Program-made: the position numbers and the translations under genes
Shown: positions 17,735 to 26,311 of the stretch, in pieces
How the letters are laid out: each line of letters starts with the position of its first letter
Position numbering within the stretch: position 1 is the stretch's first letter
Assembly (NCBI GenBank): GCA_030263665.1
Contig: SZPK01000013.1
Location: forward strand, 23,043-87,042
Length of the DNA: 64,000 nucleotides
Origin: Villigracilis sp024434165
GTDB taxonomy: Bacteria; Chloroflexota; Anaerolineae; Anaerolineales; Villigracilaceae
Direction of reading: 5' to 3'
Notes under the pieces: generated by a model
What the model saw: only the letters and a program-made list of their open reading frames with translations
Told to the model about the DNA's origin: nothing
Databases searched by the model: none

Positions 17735-18648
17735 CAGTTCGCTTTCAGAAAACTGCTTATCCACATTCTGAGCAGTTTTCTCTTCGGGACGAATGGATTG
17801 AACGGACGTCCCGACAGGCATATTTTCAGGCATTCCTTCATCCTTTTCAAATCTCCCCTGTTTTTATACTCCTCCGCCCATTCAAAAAAATACCTGGAAA
17901 TGGCAGCGTTGATGATCCTGTCATAGCGGTAGTTCAAGTGCCGGTTCACCGCCCTGTAAAACTTCAGCGTGATCTCCTGTTTTTGGGCTTCGCTATAGGG
18001 GGAATACTCCCCTCCCGGATGATACCTGTAAATTCCCATCACTTCGTCAATGTAGCCGATCCTGCCAAACTCCGCGTTCAAAATATGCAGGGGCCAGTCG
18101 GTGAGCATGGGTTTCAAATCAATATACCAGCGGGGAATCTCCTGAATCAATCCCCTGCGGAACATGGTGGAACAGGTGGCGATGAAATTTCCCATCCAAA
18201 GGTCTTCCAGCGTGGAAATTTCCTTATGCCCGGCGGGCGTCCAGTTGCGCCCTTCGCGTCCCTCCGTCTCATGGTATATCCTGGCATTGTGAAAGCAGAT
18301 CGAACATTCGGGGTGGCTGTCCAGAAATTCGACCTGGCGTTGAAGTTTATGCGGGGAAATCCAGTAATCGTCGCCGTCCAGCAGGGCGATGTACTGCCCG
18401 CGCGCGGCTCGAATTCCACGCGCAACGATTTCGTTGCTGTGGATGTTCCGTTCGGAGAGCAGCAGCCGGGTCCGGGCGGGATGCGCTTTTTGAAATTCCA
18501 AAACGATCTCGCGCGTGCGGTCGGTGGAATAATCCTCGCTGATGAGAATCTCGTAATCGAAGTTCGTCTTTTGCATCAAGACGCTCTCCAGCGCCTGCCC
18601 GATGAACTTTTCGTGATTGCAGGTCATGACCAGGACGGTCACTTTCAT
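17734..18648 (-). CDS. GT2 family glycosyltransferase
   Basis: The 304-residue protein starts at MKVTVLVMTCNHEKFIGQAL. The frame is open 117 bases upstream, but that stretch translates an intergenic repeat, so the internal ATG is the real start. EILISEDYSTDRTREIV binds the nucleotide and ALLDGDDYWISPHKL carries the DxD metal site. The C-terminus is helical and basic. No membrane helices are seen. It is coupled to the sulfotransferase by a TGATG overlap and separated from the upstream fusion gene by the repeat. Confidence 0.87.
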   Translation of the reverse strand: MKVTVLVMTCNHEKFIGQALESVLMQKTNFDYEILISEDYSTDRTREIVLEFQKAHPARTRLLLSERNIHSNEIVARGIRAARGQYIALLDGDDYWISPHKLQRQVEFLDSHPECSICFHNARIYHETEGREGRNWTPAGHKEISTLEDLWMGNFIATCSTMFRRGLIQEIPRWYIDLKPMLTDWPLHILNAEFGRIGYIDEVMGIYRYHPGGEYSPYSEAQKQEITLKFYRAVNRHLNYRYDRIINAAISRYFFEWAEEYKNRGDLKRMKECLKICLSGRPFNPFVPKRKLLRMWISSFLKAN

Positions 18649-18651
18649 TTT

Positions 18652-18780
18652 TGCGGCTCTCCTGTAATTGGCAGGAAAGAGCCTGAACACAAAGGACGCA
18701 AGGTACACAAAGGGAAAAAACGGGGCTGAGTTGGCGGGTGTTTTTTCCTCGTGACCTTCGTGCACTTTGTGTTTAAAAAC
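18652..18780. repeat. CACAAAG/CTTTGTG intergenic palindrome
   Basis: ACACAAAGGACGC and GTACACAAAGGG on one side pair imperfectly with GACCTTCGTGCACTTTGTG on the other. The left end, AGGAAAGAGCCTGAACAC, recurs inverted near 39105. It lies between two genes of the glycan run and slightly overlaps the 3' end of the upstream one. Confidence 0.6.
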
Positions 18781-21358
18781 GGTAGAACCATTTTTGCATC
18801 CTTTCCGGTTTGACCGCCCGCACTGCGATCAATGTTTGGTAGTGAGAGTCGCAATAGTCGAGTTCCGCCCGGTCGAGTTCTTCGGCTGCCAGCCCCTGCA
18901 GGAACGCGGTGGCGGCAAGCACATTTCCATACGATTGAATCTCCAGGTTTTCAGCCGGGAACGTGTTTTGGAACAAGCGATGCGCCGAATGGATGGTGAA
19001 CGACCAGTACCACGAATCCGCCCATTCATCCACGCTGATCTGGCTGATGCCGGGGAAGGTCGCCAGCAGGACGCCGCCGGGCTTCAGGATACGGCAGAGG
19101 GTCTCGACCGCCGCCTGAACGTTGAAGATCAGGTGAAGGGTCTGCGTGAGGATGATGCAATCGAAGCGATTCGAGGGGATGTGATTTGCCCGCGCCAGGT
19201 CTGCGACGATGGTCGCCGCCGGGCTGCCCTCCGCCACATGCAGGATGTCCTTCTTTGTCACCCGCCCGCCGCCGAACCTGCGCATATAGGTATCGTCCCC
19301 CACCTCCAGCACATGTCCCTGAATGTCGTTGGCATGACGGGCAAGGAAGGCTTCGATGTAATACCGGTCAATCGGCGTGCCGCGCTCAAAGCCGAATTCC
19401 CGGCTGACCGGTGTGAGCCGCCGGAGATCGCCAAACTTGACCCCGCCCTTCGCCGGGATCGGTGAAGTTCCCAAACGCTTTGCCAGCCCTCGATTGGCTG
19501 CCGGGGACAGAATCCGTTTGATGACACGCGCGGCGGATCCAACCATGCTCCAAAAGGTATACCCGGCGAACTGATACGGCGCAAGGCGAAGCCACTGTCC
19601 CATCGTACTCAGGGCTTGCCGCATCTGCCCCGCAGACCATTGTCGGGTCAATTGATCGAAGAATTTTCCGCTGTAATACTCCCGCCAGGATGTAACCCCC
19701 GCCCGATAAGCCTCCCGATATGTTTCGTTTGCGCGAACATCATCCCAATTGGATTTCATCACCGCCAGCACGGTTTTCAACATCAAGCCGGGGTCGCGGG
19801 ACATATTCAGGTCATGCAGCCGGTAATCGGCGATCAGGTCATGATGAACCGTGACAGGATATCTGCGGGCGATGCGAAGATAGAGGTCGTAATCTTCACA
19901 GGCGGGCAGGGAGGGATTAAATCCCCCAACCGCTTCAAGCGCCTCCCGCCGGTAGGCGACCGTCGCGTGCATTCCGATATAGTTGCCGCGCAGGAAGGAT
20001 GCGTATGGGTCGGTCTCGGCGGGGTTCTGGCTGTACTCGCGCAAAACCGTGCCGTCTTCTTTGATGTAGCGATAGCGTCCCGAAACAAAGGCGCTCCCCG
20101 GCGCATTGGAAAGGTAATGCACTCCCCGTTCGACCGCTTCGGGGAGCAGGCGGTCATCCGAGTCGAGGAACACGAGGATTTCCCCATGACTTTCGCGCAA
20201 ACCGGCATTCCGCGCCGCGCCGAGTCCCTGATTTTCCTGATGGATGTATCGCACCGCCGGGTAACGCGCCGCCGTTTCGGCGGTGTGGTCGGTCGAACCG
20301 TCATCCACCACGATCACTTCGATGCGCGGATACGCTTGCGACAGGACGCTCTCGATGGCTTCCCCCAGAAAGCGCGCCTGGTTATAGCAAGGAATCACAA
20401 CGGATACCAGTGGAAGCGCCGCAATCTCTTCCCTGCTTTTCTGCCCCAAACGCACCCGCGCCAGCCTGTTTTGGAACGCTTCTTCGAGACTCGCCCCGGA
20501 AGTCACTTCGGCGATGAATTCGCGCTTCACTTCCCGGACCATTTGGCTTGCCCGGTCCCCACATGCCCGCGCCAACGCCCGAGCCTCATCCGTCAGGCAG
20601 AAATCCAGCGCCTTTTGCAATGCTTTCTCATCCAGGTCATCCACGTTGAAGATGACCTTCCAGCCGACCAGTTCCGCCAGCCGCCGAATCTTCCACCCGC
20701 CCACTTCCGGGTCAATAGCGAGGACGGGAACGCCATTTTTGAGCGAAAGCGCCGTCCCATGCAGGCGCGTGGTGACAACGGCATCCATCCGGGCGAGCAA
20801 AGACTCGACCTCGGCAGGGGTGCGCAGACCGGTTTGATTCGTGTCGAGGCGCGTATCAATCGGGATCACCGCAGCCTCGTTCGATTCCAACAGCCGATGA
20901 ATGGCGGCATTCGCCTCCTCGACGGGCGCGCCCTCGTAATGTTCCACCAAACAGAGTCCAATCACGGGTACGTGAGGCTTTCGGGAGAGGAAGGAAATAT
21001 CGGGGTGGGCGCGATGCGAACTGTCCCGTTCGATCAAAAGGTCGAATGGATTCCAGTCATCCAACGGAAGTTTCATCGAGAGGTTCATCCCGATCAAACG
21101 GCATTGGTCGAAACGGTTGAGAAACTCCTGTTCATGTTCATCCCGCCCGAACGGACCGCAGACAAAGACGACGTGGGTAAATGCCTGCGGGTCTGCGGTG
21201 CGCCAATCCAGCCCGCCGGTGAACGGAGGCGCGGCGGCAATATCGTAAGGGATTCCGGCTTCCTCCAGCCACTCGCAGACCACATCGCGGGTCAGGAGGT
21301 CGCCCGCCGTGGCGTGACCGTCTTCGAAACTGAACCACCCCGCCACCAGCGCCCTCAT
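18773..21358 (-). CDS. Pyruvyltransferase-GT2-methyltransferase fusion
   Basis: The 861 residues hold three enzyme-like units. Residues 1 to about 300 resemble polysaccharide pyruvyl transferase (VVTTRLHGTALSLKNGVPVL, IDPEVGGWKIRRLAEL). Residues about 315-560 are a GT2 domain (SVVIPCYNQARFLGEAIESV, EVIVVDDGSTDHTAE, VFLDSDDRLL, ACEDYDLYLRIA). Residues about 640-861 form a SAM methyltransferase-like domain (HVLEVGDDTYMRRFGG, DCIILTQTLHLIFNVQAAVE, LKPGGVLLATFPG), with a glycine-poor motif I. The ATGA overlap with the ATPase gene fixes the start. The protein could add a sugar and cap it with pyruvate and methyl groups; the order of action is speculative. Confidence 0.85.
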   Translation of the reverse strand: MRALVAGWFSFEDGHATAGDLLTRDVVCEWLEEAGIPYDIAAAPPFTGGLDWRTADPQAFTHVVFVCGPFGRDEHEQEFLNRFDQCRLIGMNLSMKLPLDDWNPFDLLIERDSSHRAHPDISFLSRKPHVPVIGLCLVEHYEGAPVEEANAAIHRLLESNEAAVIPIDTRLDTNQTGLRTPAEVESLLARMDAVVTTRLHGTALSLKNGVPVLAIDPEVGGWKIRRLAELVGWKVIFNVDDLDEKALQKALDFCLTDEARALARACGDRASQMVREVKREFIAEVTSGASLEEAFQNRLARVRLGQKSREEIAALPLVSVVIPCYNQARFLGEAIESVLSQAYPRIEVIVVDDGSTDHTAETAARYPAVRYIHQENQGLGAARNAGLRESHGEILVFLDSDDRLLPEAVERGVHYLSNAPGSAFVSGRYRYIKEDGTVLREYSQNPAETDPYASFLRGNYIGMHATVAYRREALEAVGGFNPSLPACEDYDLYLRIARRYPVTVHHDLIADYRLHDLNMSRDPGLMLKTVLAVMKSNWDDVRANETYREAYRAGVTSWREYYSGKFFDQLTRQWSAGQMRQALSTMGQWLRLAPYQFAGYTFWSMVGSAARVIKRILSPAANRGLAKRLGTSPIPAKGGVKFGDLRRLTPVSREFGFERGTPIDRYYIEAFLARHANDIQGHVLEVGDDTYMRRFGGGRVTKKDILHVAEGSPAATIVADLARANHIPSNRFDCIILTQTLHLIFNVQAAVETLCRILKPGGVLLATFPGISQISVDEWADSWYWSFTIHSAHRLFQNTFPAENLEIQSYGNVLAATAFLQGLAAEELDRAELDYCDSHYQTLIAVRAVKPERMQKWFYRF

Positions 21359-22635
21359 TGCAGAGCCTCCTTCGAGCCGGGCGTAACCCAACGATGATGA
21401 ATCAGAAGATTGCCGTACCCGCTCTCCTGAGGCGCCGGGCGCCCCCCCAACTCTCCCGGCTCCACATTGAAATACGCCGCCGCTTCAAGGTGATCCTGAT
21501 ACTCGCCGTCCCACATGACCGCGGCATTGATGCGGTAGCGTCCCGGCATCAGGGTCAATTCATCCACCTCGCACACAAACGCAGATGTATCTGGCGCCCC
21601 GCTTTCATCCCCCCTGCCATGCACCGCCGAGTCGAAAAAGGTCACCGGCTGACCGAACTGGTCGTAGATCGTAAACGAGCAGGACATGCCCGGGCGGGCT
21701 CGATCCACCGAGAAGACAAAACGCGCCGGGCGCCCCGCTGCGAGAATCGAGGAGGGATTGTTCCCGTCAATGGAGATGTCCACCCGCATGAGGCGAATCA
21801 ATCCCTTTCCGCTTCGATCTGGACGGCTGGAAAGGTCCTGCGACGCGAACCCTTCCAGCCTGCGAAGGTAAGCCCCCACCGTTTCAGCCGCATCGCCATC
21901 CGCAAGCACCGTCCCGTTTTGCAGCAGGATGGCGCGGCTGCAAAGCGTTTGAATGACACCGACATTATGACTGACAAACAACACAGTCCTGCCTCCTTTG
22001 GCGACCTCGTTCATCTTTGCCAGGCATTTCCTTTGAAAAGCGGTATCCCCCACCGCCAACACCTCATCCACGATCAGAATTTCCGGCTCCAGGTGCGCCG
22101 CCACTGCAAACGCCAGGCGGACGTACATGCCGCTGGAATAATGCTTCACCGGCGTATCGAGGAAGCGGTTGATCTCGGCAAACGCAGCGATCTCATCGAA
22201 CTTCCGGGCAATCTCGGTTTTCCTCATGCCCAGGATCGCGCCGTTCAGGTAGATGTTCTCCCTCCCGGTCAATTCGGGGTGAAAGCCCGTTCCAACTTCC
22301 AGCAGGCTGCCCACCCGTCCGCGCCGCTCGATGCGTCCTTCGGTCGGCAGGGTGATCTTCGAGAGAATCTTGAGCAGGGTGCTCTTCCCGGCGCCGTTCC
22401 TGCCGATGATGCCGACCACTTCGCCTTTGCGAACCTCGAACGAGACATCTTTCAATGCCCAGATCGTGGGGTTCTTCGACAATCTCCCCGCCTCTTTCCT
22501 GACGAGTGAGCGGAGGGCGCGCACCGGAAGTTTTGCGGCGTCTGCCAGGGATTCCTGCAAGGTTCGATGGGACTGAAGTTGACCGATGCGGTAACTCTTG
22601 CCCAGACGTTCGACACGGATGACGGAATCGCTCAT
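21355..22635 (-). CDS. ABC transporter ATPase for surface polysaccharide (Wzt type)
   Basis: The 426-residue protein powers export of a lipid-linked glycan. It has Walker A (GIIGRNGAGKSTLLKIL), signature HYSSGMYVRLAFAVAAHL, and Walker B ILIVDEVLAVGD, as in the teichoic-acid/O-antigen subfamily. After about residue 270, a C-terminal beta domain (VDISIDGNNPSSILAAGRPA, SCSFTIYDQFGQPV) matches the Wzt substrate-binding domain, which recognises the glycan terminus. The ATG overlaps the permease stop (ATGA). The open frame upstream reads through the permease gene in another frame and is not part of this gene. Confidence 0.92.
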   Translation of the reverse strand: MSDSVIRVERLGKSYRIGQLQSHRTLQESLADAAKLPVRALRSLVRKEAGRLSKNPTIWALKDVSFEVRKGEVVGIIGRNGAGKSTLLKILSKITLPTEGRIERRGRVGSLLEVGTGFHPELTGRENIYLNGAILGMRKTEIARKFDEIAAFAEINRFLDTPVKHYSSGMYVRLAFAVAAHLEPEILIVDEVLAVGDTAFQRKCLAKMNEVAKGGRTVLFVSHNVGVIQTLCSRAILLQNGTVLADGDAAETVGAYLRRLEGFASQDLSSRPDRSGKGLIRLMRVDISIDGNNPSSILAAGRPARFVFSVDRARPGMSCSFTIYDQFGQPVTFFDSAVHGRGDESGAPDTSAFVCEVDELTLMPGRYRINAAVMWDGEYQDHLEAAAYFNVEPGELGGRPAPQESGYGNLLIHHRWVTPGSKEALQ

Positions 22636-23501
22636 ATCACATCTGCGAAGGTTTTTTCGGTGCGGTTGAAAAACAGCAGTCCGCCGGCGAACAACAACAC
22701 AACCACCGGCGCGGAAAGAATGGCGGAAAGTTCCACCGTCTGAGCCTTGCCCAGCAGCGCCCAGCGGAAGCCCTCCACCACGCCCACCATTGGGTTCAAT
22801 CCATACAGGACGCGCCAGCGCTCGGGAACCAGGCTGGCAGGGTAAAAGATCGGCGTGGCGAACATCAGGAACTGGGTCAAAAACGTGATGACGTGGTGCA
22901 CATCCCGGTACAGGACGTTGAGCGCGGACGTCCACAACCCCAACGCCAGGGCGGTGAGAAGCGTGAGCAGCAGGTACAACGGCAGGGTAAGAGCCGCCCA
23001 GGTGAGTTGAATCCTGTAGTAGTACATCATGCCGAGCAGGACGCTAAATGCAATCGCAAAGTCAATCAGCCCGCCAAGGATGACCGAGAGGGGAACAAAC
23101 AGGCGCGGGAAGTACACCCGGGTGATGAGGCTCTGGTTCATCACCAGGCTCCGACTCGAAGCGAAAAAAGCGGACGCAAACAAATGCCACGGCAGGAGCG
23201 CGGTGTAGGTGAAGATTGGGTAGGGGATATCCTCCGAGGGGATGCCCGCCAGCATGCCGAAAAATATGCTGAAGATCACCATCGGCACGACCGGCTGCAG
23301 AATCACCCACACGCCCCCCAAAATCGTTTGTTTGTAGCGGACCTTGATGTCCCGCCAGATGAAGAAGTAGAGCAGTTCGCGGTATTCCCACAGTTCACGG
23401 AAATCGAAGGAGAACCAGCCTTTCAGCGGTTCGATGACCACCGCAGGCTGCGGTTCTTCGTTCACAGATGTTCCGGTTTGCGGCAGGGAATTCTCTCTCA
23501 A
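22632..23501 (-). CDS. ABC transporter permease for surface polysaccharide (Wzm type)
   Basis: This is the membrane partner of the Wzt-type ATPase, with about six helices in the last 220 residues (LLYFFIWRDIKVRYKQTILG, then WVILQPVVPMVIFSIFFGML and later segments). The frame is open to 23900 but that part lies over another glycosyltransferase. I prefer a TTG start at 23501, behind GGAGA, giving 289 residues, which is a normal size. An ATG at 23534 would overlap the upstream gene by 20 bases and has no good ribosome-binding site. The start is therefore less certain than the function. Confidence 0.88.
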   Translation of the reverse strand: MRENSLPQTGTSVNEEPQPAVVIEPLKGWFSFDFRELWEYRELLYFFIWRDIKVRYKQTILGGVWVILQPVVPMVIFSIFFGMLAGIPSEDIPYPIFTYTALLPWHLFASAFFASSRSLVMNQSLITRVYFPRLFVPLSVILGGLIDFAIAFSVLLGMMYYYRIQLTWAALTLPLYLLLTLLTALALGLWTSALNVLYRDVHHVITFLTQFLMFATPIFYPASLVPERWRVLYGLNPMVGVVEGFRWALLGKAQTVELSAILSAPVVVLLFAGGLLFFNRTEKTFADVI

Positions 23502-23514
23502 GATGGTTTCTCCA

Positions 23515-24444
23515 TTAAACCATGCGGGGCGCATCCAGCCCGGCACGCCGGACGCCCCTCCAAAAGTAATAGTTGTAAAAAAGCGGAAACCACTTGAACG
23601 ATCCCGCCCGTTTCCCGGTAAACCGCTGGAGTTCTTCCATGCGCCGGGCGGAGGGGTTGGCAGCCTGCAACAGCCGCCAGAGCAATTTCCAGGAGAGCCG
23701 GTTTTCCAAAAGATGACCGAACAGTTTCGGCTGAGTTGGCGGGTGGCGGCGCGCCAGCTCGACACATGCCTCGCCGGAAAGTTCGGCATCGGCGGAAAGT
23801 TCCCGAAAGCCCTTGCTTTCAAGTTGTTCTCCCAGCGCATCCGGCAGGTATTCAAACGAGCATCCATATTGCCTGAGGCGATAGGCGAGTTCGACATCAT
23901 AGGCGCGTTTCAGGTCTGTGGCGTTCCCGCCCACCGCCAGGAACGCCTCGCGGGAGACCGACATATTGCCGCCATAGCAGTCGTCCCAGTCCGGCGGACG
24001 TCTGCCTTGATTTAGTTCCGCGTAGTGCATCTCCCAATACTGCGCGAAGCCGAGCGTAAACCAATCCGCTTCGGGGGGCAGGGTCAGCTTGATTTGCCCG
24101 ACGCCAACAACCCGGTCCCGGCTGCGATGCGGGCGAAGATGTTCCGCCAGGAAGCGGGGAGCCGCGATGATGTCGTCGTCGAGAAAGATGCAGATCCGCC
24201 CGTGCGCCTCCGCCGCGCCGCGGTTCAACGCTGCGCACTGACCGGCGTTCGACTGGGGGATGACCCGCAGGTGGAACGGCGTTTGCAGCGCGGCGAGCAT
24301 TTCGAGGGTGTTGTCGGTGGAACCATCCACCACAACAAGGACTTCGAAATCCGCAGCCGGGTGTGTTTGACCGGCGAGCGCCTGCAAACAACGGCGGAGT
24401 TTCCCGGCGCGATTGCAGGTTGGGACGATGACGCTGGCTTCCAT
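23515..24444 (-). CDS. GT2 family glycosyltransferase
   Basis: This 309-residue protein begins MEASVIVPTCNRAGKLRRCL, with a TGATG junction to the gene before it. FEVLVVVDGSTDNTLEML binds the nucleotide, CIFLDDDIIAAPRF gives the DDD metal site, and the central DCYGGNMSVSREAFLAVGG is the usual acceptor-side motif. The C-terminus is basic, with no helices that cross the membrane. It lies directly upstream of the exporter permease. The linked sugar is unknown. Confidence 0.87.
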   Translation of the reverse strand: MEASVIVPTCNRAGKLRRCLQALAGQTHPAADFEVLVVVDGSTDNTLEMLAALQTPFHLRVIPQSNAGQCAALNRGAAEAHGRICIFLDDDIIAAPRFLAEHLRPHRSRDRVVGVGQIKLTLPPEADWFTLGFAQYWEMHYAELNQGRRPPDWDDCYGGNMSVSREAFLAVGGNATDLKRAYDVELAYRLRQYGCSFEYLPDALGEQLESKGFRELSADAELSGEACVELARRHPPTQPKLFGHLLENRLSWKLLWRLLQAANPSARRMEELQRFTGKRAGSFKWFPLFYNYYFWRGVRRAGLDAPRMV

Positions 24445-25352
24445 CACGGGGAACCTCTGCCGATCTGTGCGGTTCTCCAACGCACTGCGCCGTAGAGCAA
24501 GCCGAATGCCTGGAATAAATAATCGAGTCTCAGGCGCCGCCTCCGCCGCAAATGACCCCAGAAATGTTTCAGGTTCCCGCCGATGTCATGCGCCATCCTG
24601 GAGGACATGTGGCTATCCCGCCGGTTCATGTGCTTTGCATAAAAAGCCCCCTGCCCCATGCCGTATCTCCACTCGAGCGAAAGGATCTCGCCCTTGGAGC
24701 GCCAGGCACGGTGGAACACGACCGCCTCCGGCGCATAGCAGATGCGGTATCCCCGCTCGAGCAGGCGAAAGCCGAGGTCGTTATCTTCAGCGGAGGGAAA
24801 CGCCGCCCCCGGACCGAGTCGTTCATCGAAAACGCCCACCGCATCGAAAACAGACCGGTATGCGCCCATGTTGCCCGAATAGAGGACATCCCTGCCGATC
24901 CGCCCCTGATAAACGGCTGGCTCCTGATCCGCCTTGATGGAAGGCGATGTGTGGTTGGAACTCTCCGATTCCCCCGGAAGGACCCGCCCGGTGACGACGC
25001 CCGACCGACCCGCATGGACGACAGCCCGCATCAGGCTGCCGTACCAGTCTGAGGCGACGAACATATCGTCGTCAATGAAAATGAGGACATCGTATCGGGA
25101 GGAGGCGATTCCCAAATTCCTGCCTGCGCTCACACCGGCGGTCTTCGAGTGAAGATAGCGGACCTCACACGGGTGTTCCGTTTTCATTTCCAGAAGATCG
25201 GGATTGGGCTCGGCGCTTTGATCTACAATGACCATCTCATTCGGGAGTTGGCTGCCGCGCAGCACCGATTCGACGGTCTCGAAAAGAAGGCGCGGACGGT
25301 TCCGCGAACAAATGATCAGCGAGCCGGCAGGCAAACCGGATTCCATGTTCAT
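24444..25352 (-). CDS. GT2 family glycosyltransferase
   Basis: The 302-residue enzyme shows SLIICSRNRPRLLFETVESV, EMVIVDQSAEPNPDLL, IFIDDDMFVASDWY for metal binding, and FPSAEDNDLGFRLLERGYR, where ED marks the catalytic base. The strand HSKTAGVSAGRNLGIA is typical of rhamnosyl/galactofuranosyl-type GT2 enzymes. The Arg-rich tail (HLRRRRRLRLD) may touch the membrane. A gap of 65 bases separates it from the next gene upstream, and no promoter is evident there. Confidence 0.87.
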   Translation of the reverse strand: MNMESGLPAGSLIICSRNRPRLLFETVESVLRGSQLPNEMVIVDQSAEPNPDLLEMKTEHPCEVRYLHSKTAGVSAGRNLGIASSRYDVLIFIDDDMFVASDWYGSLMRAVVHAGRSGVVTGRVLPGESESSNHTSPSIKADQEPAVYQGRIGRDVLYSGNMGAYRSVFDAVGVFDERLGPGAAFPSAEDNDLGFRLLERGYRICYAPEAVVFHRAWRSKGEILSLEWRYGMGQGAFYAKHMNRRDSHMSSRMAHDIGGNLKHFWGHLRRRRRLRLDYLFQAFGLLYGAVRWRTAQIGRGSP

Positions 25353-25417
25353 TTTGCACCGCTCGATTTAAAACGTGTCATTGCGTAACATTGGTTCATA
25401 CGTTTCATGATATAGGC

Positions 25418-26311
25418 TCATCCGAGTTTGAAACCGTACGCCAGACCGCGGGAGCATCCTCTCAGGCTCAACAGTCCCTCTCCGGCATGAAGCCGCTTTC
25501 GGGGAAAGAGCCCAGTCCGCCAGAACAACCAGAATGCCCACACGCCCAAAATGTACCCGGCATACAGGTCGCCCCGGCGAAGATGCTTGGCGGAAATGGC
25601 GCCAACTCCGTAACTGTAGTTCCAAAAACTTTGAAGGAGGCGCGCTTCGTCCTGACGTTCGTGATAGATCACCGCTTTGGGTTCGTAGCAGATGACCGCC
25701 CCGGCGCGAAGAAGGCGGTAAAAGAGGTCCATATCCTCGGCGGCTTTGCCGGGAGAACCCGGCCCGAGTCGTTCATCGAAGCCTCCCACGCGGGCGAGCC
25801 AATCCCGCCGGATGGCAAAGTTCCCGCCGCTTCCTCCGTACCACGGGAGCGCCCGGCTGCGGAACTCGATTCGTTCGTCCCGGATGCGAACGGAGACTGC
25901 GAAGGTCCCCGGAGATTCGCTTCCGAGCGGCAGGATGTTCCCGGTCACTCCGGCGATTGCAGGATACGCTGCGAATGTGCGCGCCATCCATGCGAGCCAG
26001 TCCTCATCCGGCACACAATCATCGTCCGTAAAGGCGATGATTGGGCAGTTTGCCCGGGCGGCGGCAAGATTGCGCGCGGCGGAAACCCCCTGCCGGGATT
26101 GTTGGATGTGAACGATGGGCGTCCGTTCGGATTGAAAACGGTCGAGGACGGACTGTGCCGCCTGGCTTTGTCCCTGGTCAACGACCAGCACTTCCGCGGG
26201 CTGCAGCGAGCCGCTAAAAATCCCTTCCAGGCAGCGCGACAACGCCTGCGGTCGGTCAAGGGTGGGAATTGCTGCGGTAATCTCGGCGGCTTTTTCCATG
26301 GGAAACTTCAA
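25418..26311 (-). CDS. GT2 family glycosyltransferase
   Basis: The 297-residue protein has ITAAIPTLDRPQALSRCLEG, AEVLVVDQGQSQAAQSV, IIAFTDDDCVPDEDWLAWMA with the metal-binding DDD, and KAAEDMDLFYRLLRAG with the ED base. The segment SRQGVSAARNLAAARA is shared with the neighbouring GT2 enzyme, and the two may be diverged duplicates. It overlaps the GT4 gene by ATGA. One weak hydrophobic segment near the C-terminus (AGYILGVWAFWLFW) may associate with the membrane. Confidence 0.87.
   Translation of the reverse strand: MKFPMEKAAEITAAIPTLDRPQALSRCLEGIFSGSLQPAEVLVVDQGQSQAAQSVLDRFQSERTPIVHIQQSRQGVSAARNLAAARANCPIIAFTDDDCVPDEDWLAWMARTFAAYPAIAGVTGNILPLGSESPGTFAVSVRIRDERIEFRSRALPWYGGSGGNFAIRRDWLARVGGFDERLGPGSPGKAAEDMDLFYRLLRAGAVICYEPKAVIYHERQDEARLLQSFWNYSYGVGAISAKHLRRGDLYAGYILGVWAFWLFWRTGLFPRKRLHAGEGLLSLRGCSRGLAYGFKLG

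Noticed and set aside
19616..21397. A plus-strand open frame of about 590 codons opposite the tri-domain fusion gene
   Set aside because: Antisense to a well-supported gene; no recognisable motif.
23727..23746. GGCTGAGTTGGCGGGTG inside a GT2 gene, identical to a stretch in the repeat at 18.7 kb
   Set aside because: A single 17-base match within a coding region with no wider similarity; chance or minor conversion cannot be told apart.
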